From positions 930,001 to 994,000 of the forward strand of contig CAWJKU010000004.1 in assembly GCA_963843535.1 (NCBI GenBank): a stretch of DNA of 64,000 bases, read 5' to 3'. Shown piece after piece: positions 26,901 to 35,963 of this stretch. Below the pieces are notes generated by a model. It was not told the origin of the DNA. It made no database searches and worked only from the letters and a program-made list of their open reading frames with translations. Made by a program: the position numbers and the translations under genes. Position 1 is the first letter of the stretch; the number at the start of each line of letters is the position of its first letter. Source of the stretch: CAVUNY01 sp963843535 (GTDB taxonomy: Bacteria; Chloroflexota; Anaerolineae; Anaerolineales; Anaerolineaceae).

Positions 26901-27457
26901 AAGATCCTCGCTCATTATCCAATAACCCGCAGGAAGGCACAGGCTCGCCCCAGCCGGGCGAGCCTGTTTTTCTGATGGTCGGCAAGCTTCGACGCCCGCA
27001 TGGGGTTAATGGCGAGATCATCATGGATGTCGAGACGGATTTTCCGGAGCGCCTGCGCCGCGGCAAGACCATTTATGTGGGTGAAGAACATCAACCCATG
27101 ATCATTAAAACCATTCGCCCCCAGGATCGTGCCATTTTATTGTCTTTTGATGGATATGATGACTGCGACCAGGTCGGTGTTCTTAGAAATCACCTGGTGT
27201 ATGTGAAAGCCGCTGATTTACCCCGCCTTCCGGAAGGTGAATATTATTATCACCAATTGCTGAACCTGCGCGTGATCGATGAACAGGGGCAGGAATTGGG
27301 AGTGCTCACGGACATCCTCGAAACAGGCGCGAATGATGTATATGTAGTCACATCTTCCGACGGCACTGAACTGCTGTTCCCGGCAATTGCGGATGTGCTC
27401 CTGCATGTGGATCTCAAAAAGCGAGAAATTCAGGTACGTCCACAGGAATGGAGCTGA
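26897..27457 (+). CDS. rimM: Ribosome maturation factor RimM
   Basis: 186 residues. An N-terminal RimM domain (VGKLRRPHGVNGEI) is followed by a PRC-barrel domain (EYYYHQLLNLRVIDEQGQELG, here split by an ordinary linker). It helps mature the 30S head and binds S19. The first 23 residues are a Pro/Gly-rich extension before the domain. trmD and rplS, which often follow rimM, are absent; dprA follows after 10 bp. Confidence 0.94.
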   Translation: MKDPRSLSNNPQEGTGSPQPGEPVFLMVGKLRRPHGVNGEIIMDVETDFPERLRRGKTIYVGEEHQPMIIKTIRPQDRAILLSFDGYDDCDQVGVLRNHLVYVKAADLPRLPEGEYYYHQLLNLRVIDEQGQELGVLTDILETGANDVYVVTSSDGTELLFPAIADVLLHVDLKKREIQVRPQEWS

Positions 27458-27467
27458 GTAAGGCGCA

Positions 27468-28592
27468 GTGGGGATGGAGCGCAAAGCATACTGGGTCGGT
27501 TTTAACCTGGTCAGGGGCATTGGAGCAGTGCGCCTTAAAGGGCTGCTGGATTTTTTTGGCAGCCTGGAAGTAGCCTGGCAAGCTCCCGCTGATGCTCTTA
27601 AAAACGCGGGCATAACGGGCAAGGTCATCGAGAATCTGTTAATTGTACGCAAGCAGGTCGATCTGGCCCGGGTGTGGGAACGGATTCAAAGCCAGGGGAT
27701 TCAGGTGCTGACCTGGGAAGATGAGCTTTATCCGCGCCGCTTGAAAGAAATCGACCAGCCTCCACCCGTACTCTACCTGCGTGGGGAAATTCTGGATGAA
27801 GACAGCTGGTCCGTGGCGATCGTGGGTACCCGAAAAATTACCGTTTACGGCCGGCAAGTTACCGAAGAACTGGCCGGTTTTCTGGCTCAGCACGGGATCA
27901 CCGTGGTCAGCGGCCTGGCGCGCGGAGTAGATGGGGTGGCGCACGACGCCTGCCTCAAAGCGGGTGGGCGAACATTTGCCGTTTTGGGCAGCGGTGTCGA
28001 CCTGGTGTATCCACCTGAACATTTACGATTGGCTGACCGTATCCGTGAAAGAGGCGCATTAATCAGCGACTACCCACCGGGTACCCCGCCAGACAGCACC
28101 AATTTTCCTCCCCGAAACCGGATCATATCAGGACTGTCATTGGCTACGATCGTAATTGAAGCGGGTGAGACCAGTGGAGCCTTGATTACTGCCACCTTTG
28201 CCGCCGAACAAGGGCGAGATGTGCTGGCGGTTCCAGGAAATATCAACGCTCCTCAGAGCAAAGGCACCAACCGGCTGATACAACAAGGGGCGCGTCCCTT
28301 GCTAAGACCTGAAGATGTGCTCGAATCGCTGCAGCTCGAACTGGTCAACGAACATCATGAAGCCCGCACAGTGCTGCCAACCGAACCACTTGAAGCATGT
28401 ATCTTGCAGGTTTTAGGCAGCCAGCCGCTGCATGTAGACGAGATCGGCGCGCAGTCAGGCTTGTCAATTGATAAAGTATCGGCTACACTGACGCTCATGG
28501 AGCTAAAAGGCATGGTGCGCCAGGTCGGCGGCATGAATTATGTCGCGGTTCGCGAAGGACAGTCGCCATATTTTACGGAGGAACATGAATAA
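27468..28592 (+). CDS. dprA: DNA-processing protein DprA
   Basis: 374 residues, GTG start (ATG 27474 is an alternative). An N-terminal SAM-like helical region is followed by a Rossmann-like DprA core with IVGTRKITVYG, SGLARGVDGVAH, NFPPRNRIISGLS and VIEAGETSGALITA. A C-terminal winged-helix domain completes it. DprA loads RecA onto incoming single-stranded DNA during transformation. No competence apparatus genes are in the window, but DprA is also widespread in species not known to be competent. The end overlaps the next gene by 8 bp. Confidence 0.93.
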   Translation: MGMERKAYWVGFNLVRGIGAVRLKGLLDFFGSLEVAWQAPADALKNAGITGKVIENLLIVRKQVDLARVWERIQSQGIQVLTWEDELYPRRLKEIDQPPPVLYLRGEILDEDSWSVAIVGTRKITVYGRQVTEELAGFLAQHGITVVSGLARGVDGVAHDACLKAGGRTFAVLGSGVDLVYPPEHLRLADRIRERGALISDYPPGTPPDSTNFPPRNRIISGLSLATIVIEAGETSGALITATFAAEQGRDVLAVPGNINAPQSKGTNRLIQQGARPLLRPEDVLESLQLELVNEHHEARTVLPTEPLEACILQVLGSQPLHVDEIGAQSGLSIDKVSATLTLMELKGMVRQVGGMNYVAVREGQSPYFTEEHE

Positions 28593-29676
28593 CCATACCT
28601 ATGCGGTGATCATGGCCGGAGGCGGTGGAACGCGGTTATGGCCTCTTTCGCGTAAAACTCATCCCAAGCAAACGTTGAGCTTTGGCAAACCGCGTACATT
28701 GTTTCAAATGGCGGCAGACAGGTTGGGCGATCTCGTATCCCCTGAACGTATTCTGGTGGTGACGGTTGCCGATCAGGCGGCCATTCTGCAGGCTCAAATG
28801 CCCGCCATTCCCCAGGAGAATTTCCTGCTTGAGCCCATACCTCGCGGAACAGCCTCGGTGGTAGGACTGGCAGCTGTTGCGCTGCATCACCGCGACCCGC
28901 AGGCCGAGATGATTGTGCTGGCAGCCGACCATATTATCGAAAACGTGCCTTATTTTCAATCGGTGGTAAGATCGGGTCTGGCTGTCGCCCGCCAGGGGTT
29001 TCTGGTCACCCTGGGGGTTACGCCCACTTTCCCTTCCACCGGTTATGGGTATATCCAGTACGGTGGGGAATTGGGAACATTTGAAGGGCAGCCTGTGTTT
29101 CACGGCCTGAAATTTAAGGAAAAGCCAAACCTGGAATTGGCCGAGCAGTTTCTTGCTGCGGGAGACCATGCCTGGAATTCCGGCATGTTTATCTGGACGG
29201 TTGAGCGCATTCAGCGCGACATTCACCGCTTGATGCCCGATCTGGAAACGAAACTGGATGAGATCAGCCAGGCGTGGGACTCTCCCCGGCGGCAGGATGT
29301 TCTGCAAGAGGTGTGGCCCACGATCCATCCGCAGACGATTGATTTCGGTGTGATGGAAAAAGCAGACCATGTGGCGGTGATACCGGCGCGCGATTTGCAG
29401 TGGAATGATGTCGGCAGTTGGGATTCGTTATTTGATGTTTTAGAAAAAGATCCGCAAGGTAATATTATTGTGGATGGTGAGCGTCTATTGGTTGATACCC
29501 AAAACACGCTTATTATTAGTGGAACGCCCGATAAATTGGTGGCTACCATTGGCGTGAACAACCTGATCGTTATCGATACCGGTAATGCGCTGCTGATTTG
29601 CTCGCGTGAAAAGGCGCAGCAGGTACGCCAGGTGGTCGACCGACTCAAACAAGATGGGCGCGACATTTATTTGTAG
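28585..29676 (+). CDS. manC: Mannose-1-phosphate guanylyltransferase
   Basis: 363 residues from ATG 28585, with GGAGGA upstream, overlapping dprA. Nucleotidyltransferase signature GGGGTRLWPLSRK at the start, then AADHIIEN and FKEKPN. It lacks the C-terminal cupin of bifunctional ManC/AlgA proteins, so it should only make GDP-mannose from mannose-1-phosphate and GTP. GDP-mannose could feed the envelope glycan locus at 40-57 kb. It is inserted between dprA and topA, which are often direct neighbours. Confidence 0.88.
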   Translation: MNNHTYAVIMAGGGGTRLWPLSRKTHPKQTLSFGKPRTLFQMAADRLGDLVSPERILVVTVADQAAILQAQMPAIPQENFLLEPIPRGTASVVGLAAVALHHRDPQAEMIVLAADHIIENVPYFQSVVRSGLAVARQGFLVTLGVTPTFPSTGYGYIQYGGELGTFEGQPVFHGLKFKEKPNLELAEQFLAAGDHAWNSGMFIWTVERIQRDIHRLMPDLETKLDEISQAWDSPRRQDVLQEVWPTIHPQTIDFGVMEKADHVAVIPARDLQWNDVGSWDSLFDVLEKDPQGNIIVDGERLLVDTQNTLIISGTPDKLVATIGVNNLIVIDTGNALLICSREKAQQVRQVVDRLKQDGRDIYL

Positions 29677-29688
29677 GAGATGATCGAT

Positions 29689-32001
29689 TTGATAGCTTAT
29701 TGTGTCAAATGCAAGGCCAAGCGAGAAATGTTAGAACCGCAGGCCGAATTCAATGCCGTCGGCGCGCCGGTTACCCGAGGGACCTGCTCAGAATGCGGTA
29801 CAAAACTCTACCGGATGGGGCGCACCCAGGCTCACGAAAGCCTGACCCCACCGGATAAAAGCCCCAAACGAAACGGAAAATTGGTGATCGTAGAATCGCC
29901 CGCCAAGGCAAAAACCGTCGGGCGTTTCCTGGGCAAGGGTTTTACGGTGAAAGCTTCGATTGGTCATGTCCGCGACCTGCTGCGTTCTGAGTTATCGGTA
30001 GATGTCGACCACAACTTCGAACCTAAATATCGTGTGCCCAATGAGAAACGCGCGGTGGTGAAGGAAATCAAGGATCTGGCAAGGCGGTCGGAAGAAATAT
30101 TTCTGGCAACAGACCCTGACCGCGAAGGGGAAGCCATTGCCTGGCATTTGTTGGAATCGGCAGAAATCGATCCACAGCTTGCCAAGCGGGTGGTTTTTCA
30201 TGAAATCACCGCCCCGGCCGTAGCCGAGGCTTTTGCTCACCCGCGAGAAATCAATATGGCCCTGGTGGATGCCCAACAGGCGCGGCGAGTGCTCGACCGG
30301 CTGGTTGGGTACAGTATCAGCCCGCTGCTGTGGGAGAAAGTGCGCAGCCGGCTGTCTGCCGGGCGAGTACAATCTGTGGCGCTGCGCTTGATCGTCGAAC
30401 GAGAAAATGAGATCGATGATTTTACACCGGTGGAATACTGGTCGATTGACGGAGAATTCAAACCTGAAGGCGCCAGGCTAAGTTTCAAGGCGCATTTGTC
30501 AAGAATCGACGATCAGGATCCGTCCCTGCCAGATGAAGAATCTGTCAAGCAGTACCTGGCTGATCTAGATCAAGCTGCGTATGTAATCAGCCGGATAAAG
30601 CGCAGCGAGCGGCGGCGCAAACCCTCAGCGCCATTTATCACCAGCACTTTACAGCAAGAGGCTTCTCGCCGCCTGGGTTATACCGCGCGGCGCACAATGG
30701 CGCTGGCGCAGCAGCTCTATGAAGGCATCGAATTGGACGGGGCCGGCACGACCGGTTTGATTACCTATATGCGCACCGATTCGACCAATATCTCTGAGCT
30801 GGCGATCAATGAGGTGCGCCCCTACATTCTCGAAAATTACGGCAAAGATTACCTGCCAGCTGCACCCTTGACGTACAGGACGCGGGCTGTGAGCGCTCAA
30901 GAAGCCCACGAAGCCATCCGGCCTACCTCCGTGCTGCGCTCACCGGACAAGGTGAAACCTTTTCTCAGCCCTGACCAGTTCAAACTTTATCAGTTGGTCT
31001 GGAAAAGATTTGTGGCCTGCCAGATGGAATCGGCGGTTTATGATACCCTGGCGGTCGAAATTACCACCAATACCGCCAATCATTCCTATCTCTTTCGAGC
31101 TTCCGGATCGACGCTCAAATTTCCCGGTTTTCTGGTTGTTTACGAAGAAATGCGGGATGAAGACCTCAAAATCAGTGAGGAAGAAGAAGCCGAATCGGTG
31201 CGTATTCCGGCTGAGGTGGAAGAAGGGCAGAAGCAAGAGCTGGTGCGCCTGGCTCCAGAACAGCACTTCACCCAGCCACCACCGCGTTTCAGCGAAGCAT
31301 CGCTGGTGCAGGTATTGGAAGAGTACGGCATCGGGCGGCCTTCGACCTACGCGCCTATCCTGTCAACCATTCAGGAACGCGGATACGTTGTAAGAGAGAA
31401 TAAACGCCTCATACCAACCGAAACCGGGCAGCTGGTCAATTCGCTGCTGGTCCAGCATTTCTCGGAAATTGTGGATATGAACTTTACGGTCCATATGGAG
31501 GAAGACCTGGATAAGGTGGCTGCCGGTGATCAGGAATGGCGGTCGGTTATCGGCGAATTTTACCAGCGGTTTGCGCCGCAAGTGCAAAAAGCGCAGGCCG
31601 AGATGCCTACCCAGAAAGCGGAGCTGGAAAAAGTGGGGCGAGAATGCCCTAAGTGCGGCCACGATCTGGTAATCCGCTGGGGACGGTTTGGCAAATTTAT
31701 TTCCTGCAGTAATTTCCCGACCTGCCGCCATACCGAACCGATTTTAGATAAAATTGGCGTACTGTGCCCGAAGTGCGGCGGCGAAATTGTGGAGCGAAGG
31801 ACGCGCAAACGGCGAGTATTTTTCGGTTGTGCCAATTACCCAACCTGTGATTTCACTTCCTGGAAACGGCCTATCGCCCATGCTTGCCCGAAATGCAATG
31901 GGCTGCTGGTCATTTCCAATAAACGTGAAGCGCAGTGCATTCAATGTTCAGAGTCCTTTTTACTCGAATCTTTGGGTGAAGCTGCCCCTGAAGCGGTATA
32001 A
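29689..32001 (+). CDS. topA: DNA topoisomerase I with N-terminal zinc-ribbon (DUF5679-type) extension
   Basis: About 770 residues. The TTG at 29689 is preferred: AGGAG ends 9 nt upstream, whereas the ATG at 29680 directly abuts it. Residues about 3-50 form a Cys4 ribbon (CVKCKAKRE and CSECGTKLY), followed by a linker. The Toprim domain starts at LVIVESPAKAKTVGRF, with DPDREGEAIAW. The active-site tyrosine is in GLITYMRTDST. Three C-terminal zinc fingers follow (CPKCGHDL, CPKCGGEI, CPKCNGLL). It relaxes negative supercoils. The N-terminal ribbon resembles the stand-alone DUF5679 family; as a TopA fusion it is unusual to me. Confidence 0.93.
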   Translation: MIAYCVKCKAKREMLEPQAEFNAVGAPVTRGTCSECGTKLYRMGRTQAHESLTPPDKSPKRNGKLVIVESPAKAKTVGRFLGKGFTVKASIGHVRDLLRSELSVDVDHNFEPKYRVPNEKRAVVKEIKDLARRSEEIFLATDPDREGEAIAWHLLESAEIDPQLAKRVVFHEITAPAVAEAFAHPREINMALVDAQQARRVLDRLVGYSISPLLWEKVRSRLSAGRVQSVALRLIVERENEIDDFTPVEYWSIDGEFKPEGARLSFKAHLSRIDDQDPSLPDEESVKQYLADLDQAAYVISRIKRSERRRKPSAPFITSTLQQEASRRLGYTARRTMALAQQLYEGIELDGAGTTGLITYMRTDSTNISELAINEVRPYILENYGKDYLPAAPLTYRTRAVSAQEAHEAIRPTSVLRSPDKVKPFLSPDQFKLYQLVWKRFVACQMESAVYDTLAVEITTNTANHSYLFRASGSTLKFPGFLVVYEEMRDEDLKISEEEEAESVRIPAEVEEGQKQELVRLAPEQHFTQPPPRFSEASLVQVLEEYGIGRPSTYAPILSTIQERGYVVRENKRLIPTETGQLVNSLLVQHFSEIVDMNFTVHMEEDLDKVAAGDQEWRSVIGEFYQRFAPQVQKAQAEMPTQKAELEKVGRECPKCGHDLVIRWGRFGKFISCSNFPTCRHTEPILDKIGVLCPKCGGEIVERRTRKRRVFFGCANYPTCDFTSWKRPIAHACPKCNGLLVISNKREAQCIQCSESFLLESLGEAAPEAV

Positions 32002-32129
32002 ACGCTGAGATTGGGGCTCCAATTCTTTCTGTGGTAACAATCTGACACTGCTTATTCTAAAAATGGATTTGATCCGGCATGATAATTGCACCAATCTTGA
32101 AAAATAATGCTGGATAGCGGTTGCTTGTT

Positions 32130-32158
32130 TTGACAATATGTTCTAAAATGATTAATAT
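32130..32158 (+). promoter_or_regulatory. Sigma-70-type promoter of the membrane protein at 32.2 kb
   Basis: A consensus TTGACA (32130-32135) is followed after exactly 17 bp by TAATAT (32153-32158). The start would be near 32165, giving a leader of about 50 nt. The rest of the 32002-32213 gap shows no gene. Confidence 0.75.
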
Positions 32159-32213
32159 TGGTTAAGATAAATGCCAGTCGCTATCTGGACGCTTTTCTAA
32201 GGAGCTGATGACG

Positions 32214-33278
32214 ATGGATAAGGTACGTGATTTGTTAAAAAATCCGCTTTACGTAGGGATTGGTGCAGGACTGCTGGGTTTAATCGTTGGGTGGTTTGTT
32301 ATCGGTTGGGGTCTCTGGCCGGTGACGTATTACGATGCGGCCCCTGTGAACCTGCGTTCAGATTTAAAAGTCGATTACCTGAGAATGGCGATCGATTCTT
32401 ATGCCAAGTCTGGTGATACTGCCACGGCGAAACGGCGCTACCAGGATGTCGGCGCAGATGCAGCCACATACCTGGATGAAATTCGCAAAGCGCCCGGCAA
32501 GACCTTCCCAGATGACATCACCAAGTTCGCCAATGCACTGGCAGTGCCTGCCGGCCAGCCCGGCGCGGTTACGACCATTCCCGGCACAACCGCCCCGCAG
32601 GCGACCAAGCCGGCGGGGCTCCAGCCCACGGTGGCTGTGACCCCGGCGCCTGCAGATGGCGGGGGCAGCACGTTGTTATTGGTGCTGTGCCTTGTTTTAC
32701 TGGTAATTGGCGGCGCTCTGGCTTATGTTTTCCTGGTACGCAACCGCAAAGGCGGAGACTCGCTGTCGCGCATGTTCAGTGGAGCTAACAAGCAGGTTCC
32801 GGCTCAGGCGCGCCAGCCCGAATATGCAGCCCAGGGCGTTGAGGCCCCGATTGCCCAATTCATGACGACCTACAAACTAGGTGTCGACATGTACGATGAC
32901 TCATTCAGCATCGACTCGCCTACCGGCGAATTCCTGGGCGAGTGCGGTGTGGGGATTTCCAAGCATATCGGCGTAGGCGATCCCAAGAAAGTGACTGCCT
33001 TTGAAGTCTGGCTGTTCGATAAAAATGATATCCAGACGATCACCAAGGTCTTGATGAGCGAGAATGCATTCAATGACCCGGCAGCGATGCAGGAACTGCA
33101 AGCCAAGGGGGAACCGGTCTTGATCGTGCCGGGAGCCGAAGTCTATCTGCAGACGGCGACATTACAGCTTACCGCTCGTGTCGTGGATATGAATTATGGT
33201 CAGGGCGCCCTGCCCCAAAACAGCTTCTTTGACCGGTTGACGCTTGAGCTGGCAATCTGGCCAAAACTCGCGCAATAG
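32214..33278 (+). CDS. Two-helix membrane protein of unknown function
   Basis: 354 residues from ATG 32214; AAGGAG lies 9 nt upstream, making it better than ATG 32208. Layout: membrane helix at about 12-35; an extracytoplasmic helical region to about 105; a Thr/Ala/Pro-rich linker; a second helix at about 148-172; then a cytoplasmic domain of about 180 residues, with FSIDSPTGEFLGECGVGISK and VWLFDKNDIQTITKVL. I do not recognise the domain. It has its own strong promoter and a terminator, so it is a single-gene unit that is probably well expressed. It is likely a lineage-conserved protein. Confidence 0.75.
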   Translation: MDKVRDLLKNPLYVGIGAGLLGLIVGWFVIGWGLWPVTYYDAAPVNLRSDLKVDYLRMAIDSYAKSGDTATAKRRYQDVGADAATYLDEIRKAPGKTFPDDITKFANALAVPAGQPGAVTTIPGTTAPQATKPAGLQPTVAVTPAPADGGGSTLLLVLCLVLLVIGGALAYVFLVRNRKGGDSLSRMFSGANKQVPAQARQPEYAAQGVEAPIAQFMTTYKLGVDMYDDSFSIDSPTGEFLGECGVGISKHIGVGDPKKVTAFEVWLFDKNDIQTITKVLMSENAFNDPAAMQELQAKGEPVLIVPGAEVYLQTATLQLTARVVDMNYGQGALPQNSFFDRLTLELAIWPKLAQ

Positions 33279-33290
33279 AATATTTATAAT

Positions 33291-33328
33291 AAAAGGGTTT
33301 TGACTCCTACCGGGTCAAAATCCTTTTA
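33291..33328 (+). terminator. Rho-independent terminator after the 32.2-kb membrane protein gene
   Basis: AAAAGGGTTTTGAC (33291-33304) pairs with 33314-33327 through one G-T pair, and is followed by a T-rich run. It starts 12 bp after the stop codon. Confidence 0.8.
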
Positions 33329-33346
33329 TTTATTGCCTTTACCCCA

Positions 33347-33436
33347 ACCCCCGCCCCCGGGCGGGGGTAAAACTTGAAAGCGTTTTTTTGCCCACAAAGT
33401 GGGCAAAAAAACGCAATTAAAACTTCTCCCGCCCCC
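33347..33436. repeat. Dispersed palindromic repeat, copy C
   Basis: Core arms at 33380-33395 and 33399-33414 are complementary over 16 bp with an AAA loop, GCGTTTTTTTGCCCAC being the left arm. Left of it is a GC-rich hairpin (33347-33355 with 33360-33368), and right of it a CTCCCGCCCCC arm. The order of parts matches copy B. Confidence 0.75.
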
Positions 33437-33465
33437 ATATTGAAGTAGCGTGGAATTTAAGATTT

Positions 33466-33934
33466 CTATTCGATATTAAGGATTTTTAGCGTAATATTCC
33501 CAGAAGGGATTTCCACTAAAACGACGTCGCCGACCCGGTGATCCATCAAGGCCCGACCAATGGGAGATTCGTATGATATTCGTCCATTGGCTGGATCTGC
33601 CTCTTTTGGCCCCACCATTTGATATGTTTCAGGAGGATATTCGTCTTCCTGGATGGTGACGCGAGCGCCAATGTCCACACTCTCTCTGTACTTCTTCTTT
33701 TCATCGATGATGACTACATTGCTTAAAGATGCAGTCCAGTTCCTGAATTCTGCCTTCCAAAAATCCTTGTTCCTCTTTGGCCTGGATGTAATCTGCATTT
33801 TCAGACAGATCACCTTGCTGGATGGCAGCTCGCAAGCGTGCAGAAAGCTCCTGGCGGCGAGGACCCTTTAGCTCTGCTAATTCTTTTTTTAGTTTTTCAA
33901 GGCCTTCCGCGGTTAAATAATTGACATCTGACAT
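33466..33934 (-). CDS. greA: Transcription elongation factor GreA, frameshifted
   Basis: The N-terminal coiled-coil half (start MSDVNYLTAEGLEKLKKEL, with DLSENADYIQAKEEQ at the tip) reads from ATG 33934. The C-terminal FKBP-like half (VVIIDEKKK, SPIGRALMDHRVGD) reads in another frame to 33466. One extra base near 33734 separates them; removing it joins EGRIQEL to SLSNVVIIDE and gives 155 residues, the normal length. GreA rescues backtracked RNA polymerase by stimulating transcript cleavage. The tip acidic pair is present. Probably a sequence error. The dNTPase gene lies 58 bp upstream. Confidence 0.9.
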
Positions 33935-33992
33935 CCTGGGGCAACTCCTATTGAAATAGTAATAACTCACCCCGAAGGGTGAAAGAAAAAAA

Positions 33993-35144
33993 TTACGGTA
34001 AAATTTCCGGATCGAAAAGCTTGCGATGTTCTTCGATCGCAAACCGGTCTGTCATCCCGGCGAGATAATCACAGATGGTCCGTTCCAACCCGCGCTCCGC
34101 GATCGTGTCTTGAATGTGATTGGGAAGCATGCTTGGCTCGGCCCGATAAGCATCAAAAAGGGCGCTGATGATGCGTTCTGCTTTTACCGCCATACGAATG
34201 ACGCGCCAATGGCGGTACATATTTTTATACAGGAAATCTTTTAACTGGCGATTCCGCCGGCGAAGATCATCGCTAAAACCGACCACATTATAAGGCAGTT
34301 GCTGCAATTCGTCCACCGAGCGTACTGCGCTGTCCTGCAGCTTTTGGGCCGTGCTCTGCGCAACGTCAGTCACTTCCAGGCCGATCAGGCGCCGGATCGC
34401 GCGGTGGCGGGTTAATTCATCAAGCAGCCCGCTGTGCCAGCCGACCGAGCCGCGTAATATTTCCCACAGGTCGATTCCTTCCAGCATCCCAGGCGTGATC
34501 ATGCCAGAACGCAAGCCATCGTCTAAATCGTGGGCTGTGTAGGCCAGTTCATCTGCGATGTTGGTGATCTGGGCTTCCAATGAACCGCGTAAATCCGGGT
34601 TGAATTCGGCCGCATCCGATTTGTCGTACTCGGTTTCGTGTTTGACGATCCCTTCCAATACTTCCCAGGTCAGGTTCAACCCGGGGTATTCCGGATAGCG
34701 GTGCTCGAGCTGGGTCACGATGCGGAATGACTGTTTGTTGTGGTCAAAACCGCCGTAATCTTTCATCAGCCGCGCCAGGGTGGTCTCGCCGGAATGGCCA
34801 AACGCCGGGTGTCCCAGGTCGTGAGCCAGGCAGATTGTCTCTACCAGATCTTCGTTTGCACCCAGGGCGCGGGCAATCGTCCGCCCGATCTGCGCCACCT
34901 CAATGGTATGGGTTAGGCGGGTGCGGTAGTAATCACCCTCGTAGTTGACGAATACCTGGGTTTTATATTCCAACCGGCGGAATGCGGTGGTATGAATAAT
35001 CCGGTCGCGGTCGCGCTGAAAACAAGTGCGGTAATCGGGTTCATCTTCCGGAAACAACCGTCCGCGAGAACTGCTGGCTTTGATGCCGTAGGGGGCCAAT
35101 GAGGCTTCTTCGTTTTCTTCCAATCGATTTCTAGAGAATACCAT
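33993..35144 (-). CDS. dgt: Deoxyguanosinetriphosphate triphosphohydrolase-like protein (HD domain)
   Basis: 383 residues from ATG 35144, with AAAGGAG 7 nt upstream. HD-domain metal motifs: RLTHTIEVAQ, AHDLGHPAFGHSGE and a later Asp in NIADELAYTAHDLDDG. It hydrolyses dNTPs to nucleoside and triphosphate and affects dNTP pools. This is the type 2 dGTPase-like subfamily common in bacteria; specificity is not predictable. It lies 11 bp after the IPK gene in a minus-strand run that ends with greA. Confidence 0.9.
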   Translation of the reverse strand: MVFSRNRLEENEEASLAPYGIKASSSRGRLFPEDEPDYRTCFQRDRDRIIHTTAFRRLEYKTQVFVNYEGDYYRTRLTHTIEVAQIGRTIARALGANEDLVETICLAHDLGHPAFGHSGETTLARLMKDYGGFDHNKQSFRIVTQLEHRYPEYPGLNLTWEVLEGIVKHETEYDKSDAAEFNPDLRGSLEAQITNIADELAYTAHDLDDGLRSGMITPGMLEGIDLWEILRGSVGWHSGLLDELTRHRAIRRLIGLEVTDVAQSTAQKLQDSAVRSVDELQQLPYNVVGFSDDLRRRNRQLKDFLYKNMYRHWRVIRMAVKAERIISALFDAYRAEPSMLPNHIQDTIAERGLERTICDYLAGMTDRFAIEEHRKLFDPEILP

Positions 35145-35155
35145 GGACAACTCCT

Positions 35156-35950
35156 TTACGATCTAATTCGGGTGCCAAAACCTTTTCCGGTTAATGCCTG
35201 GGTTACATTGCCAGGAATCAGGCCCGAAAATATCAGAATTTCCATTTCAGGAACGTCCTCCAGGAGGTTGAGCATCGTCCGCACTTTGCTTAGCATACCG
35301 CCCGTGACGTCGACTGCGGCTGAACCACCCAATCGACCGGCGACCTGTGTGAAGCTGGCTGGCGTGATGCTTTCGATCAATTGGCTGCGAGTTGGAAAAT
35401 CTTCCCATACACCGGTTTCAATCCCTGCCAGGGCAATCCGCCGCGGTTTGAGCTGGCGAGCCAGGTGGAAGAACAGCTCTTCCGTAGAAAGTATCGTCCC
35501 TCCCCGGTGGATATCGAAAATTGTGTCTCCATTGATCAACGGCACCAATCCGGAAGCCAACGCGGCTTGAATTGGTTTGAGATCCCAATGGAAAACCTGC
35601 CCATCGGCGGCTGTCACCGATGCCGATGGAGGCATTGCGATCACGGGCAGCCCGGCTTTTATCAAACTTTCGACAACGATCTGGTTTAGGGCGCGGGCTT
35701 CTTGCCATACCTCCACAAAACCGGCCCATTCTGAAGAGGCATGGACACCTGCGCGGGTATTGTGCCGGTGGGCTGGGACGTGTCCAAAGGATCCGGAACC
35801 GTGCCCAACCAGCAAACGCAGGTCCGGCTGGGAAATCACAGCGGCATGAATTTCGCCTGCCAGGCGGTGCAGCACCTCCGGCCGCACCGTATGGGGGCTG
35901 TTTTTATCCGTGATCAGAGATCCACCCAGCTTGAGGAAATAAAGATCCAT
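35156..35950 (-). CDS. Isopentenyl phosphate kinase
   Basis: 264 residues, amino-acid kinase fold. It starts MDLYFLKLGGSLITDK. The GHGSGSFGH segment holds the catalytic histidine (His57) that marks this family, and the nucleotide end has AGIETGVWEDFP and VTGGMLSK. It phosphorylates isopentenyl phosphate to isopentenyl diphosphate, the last step of the alternative mevalonate route shown for archaea and for Roseiflexus. It sits 13 bp downstream of the mevalonate kinase gene. No phosphomevalonate kinase or decarboxylase gene is in the window. Confidence 0.9.
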   Translation of the reverse strand: MDLYFLKLGGSLITDKNSPHTVRPEVLHRLAGEIHAAVISQPDLRLLVGHGSGSFGHVPAHRHNTRAGVHASSEWAGFVEVWQEARALNQIVVESLIKAGLPVIAMPPSASVTAADGQVFHWDLKPIQAALASGLVPLINGDTIFDIHRGGTILSTEELFFHLARQLKPRRIALAGIETGVWEDFPTRSQLIESITPASFTQVAGRLGGSAAVDVTGGMLSKVRTMLNLLEDVPEMEILIFSGLIPGNVTQALTGKGFGTRIRS

Positions 35951-35963
35951 TATCCCCGACCGT

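Noticed and set aside
28636..29370. A 244-codon open frame antisense to the guanylyltransferase gene
   Set aside because: Shadow of a well-supported gene with full nucleotidyltransferase motifs; no independent evidence.
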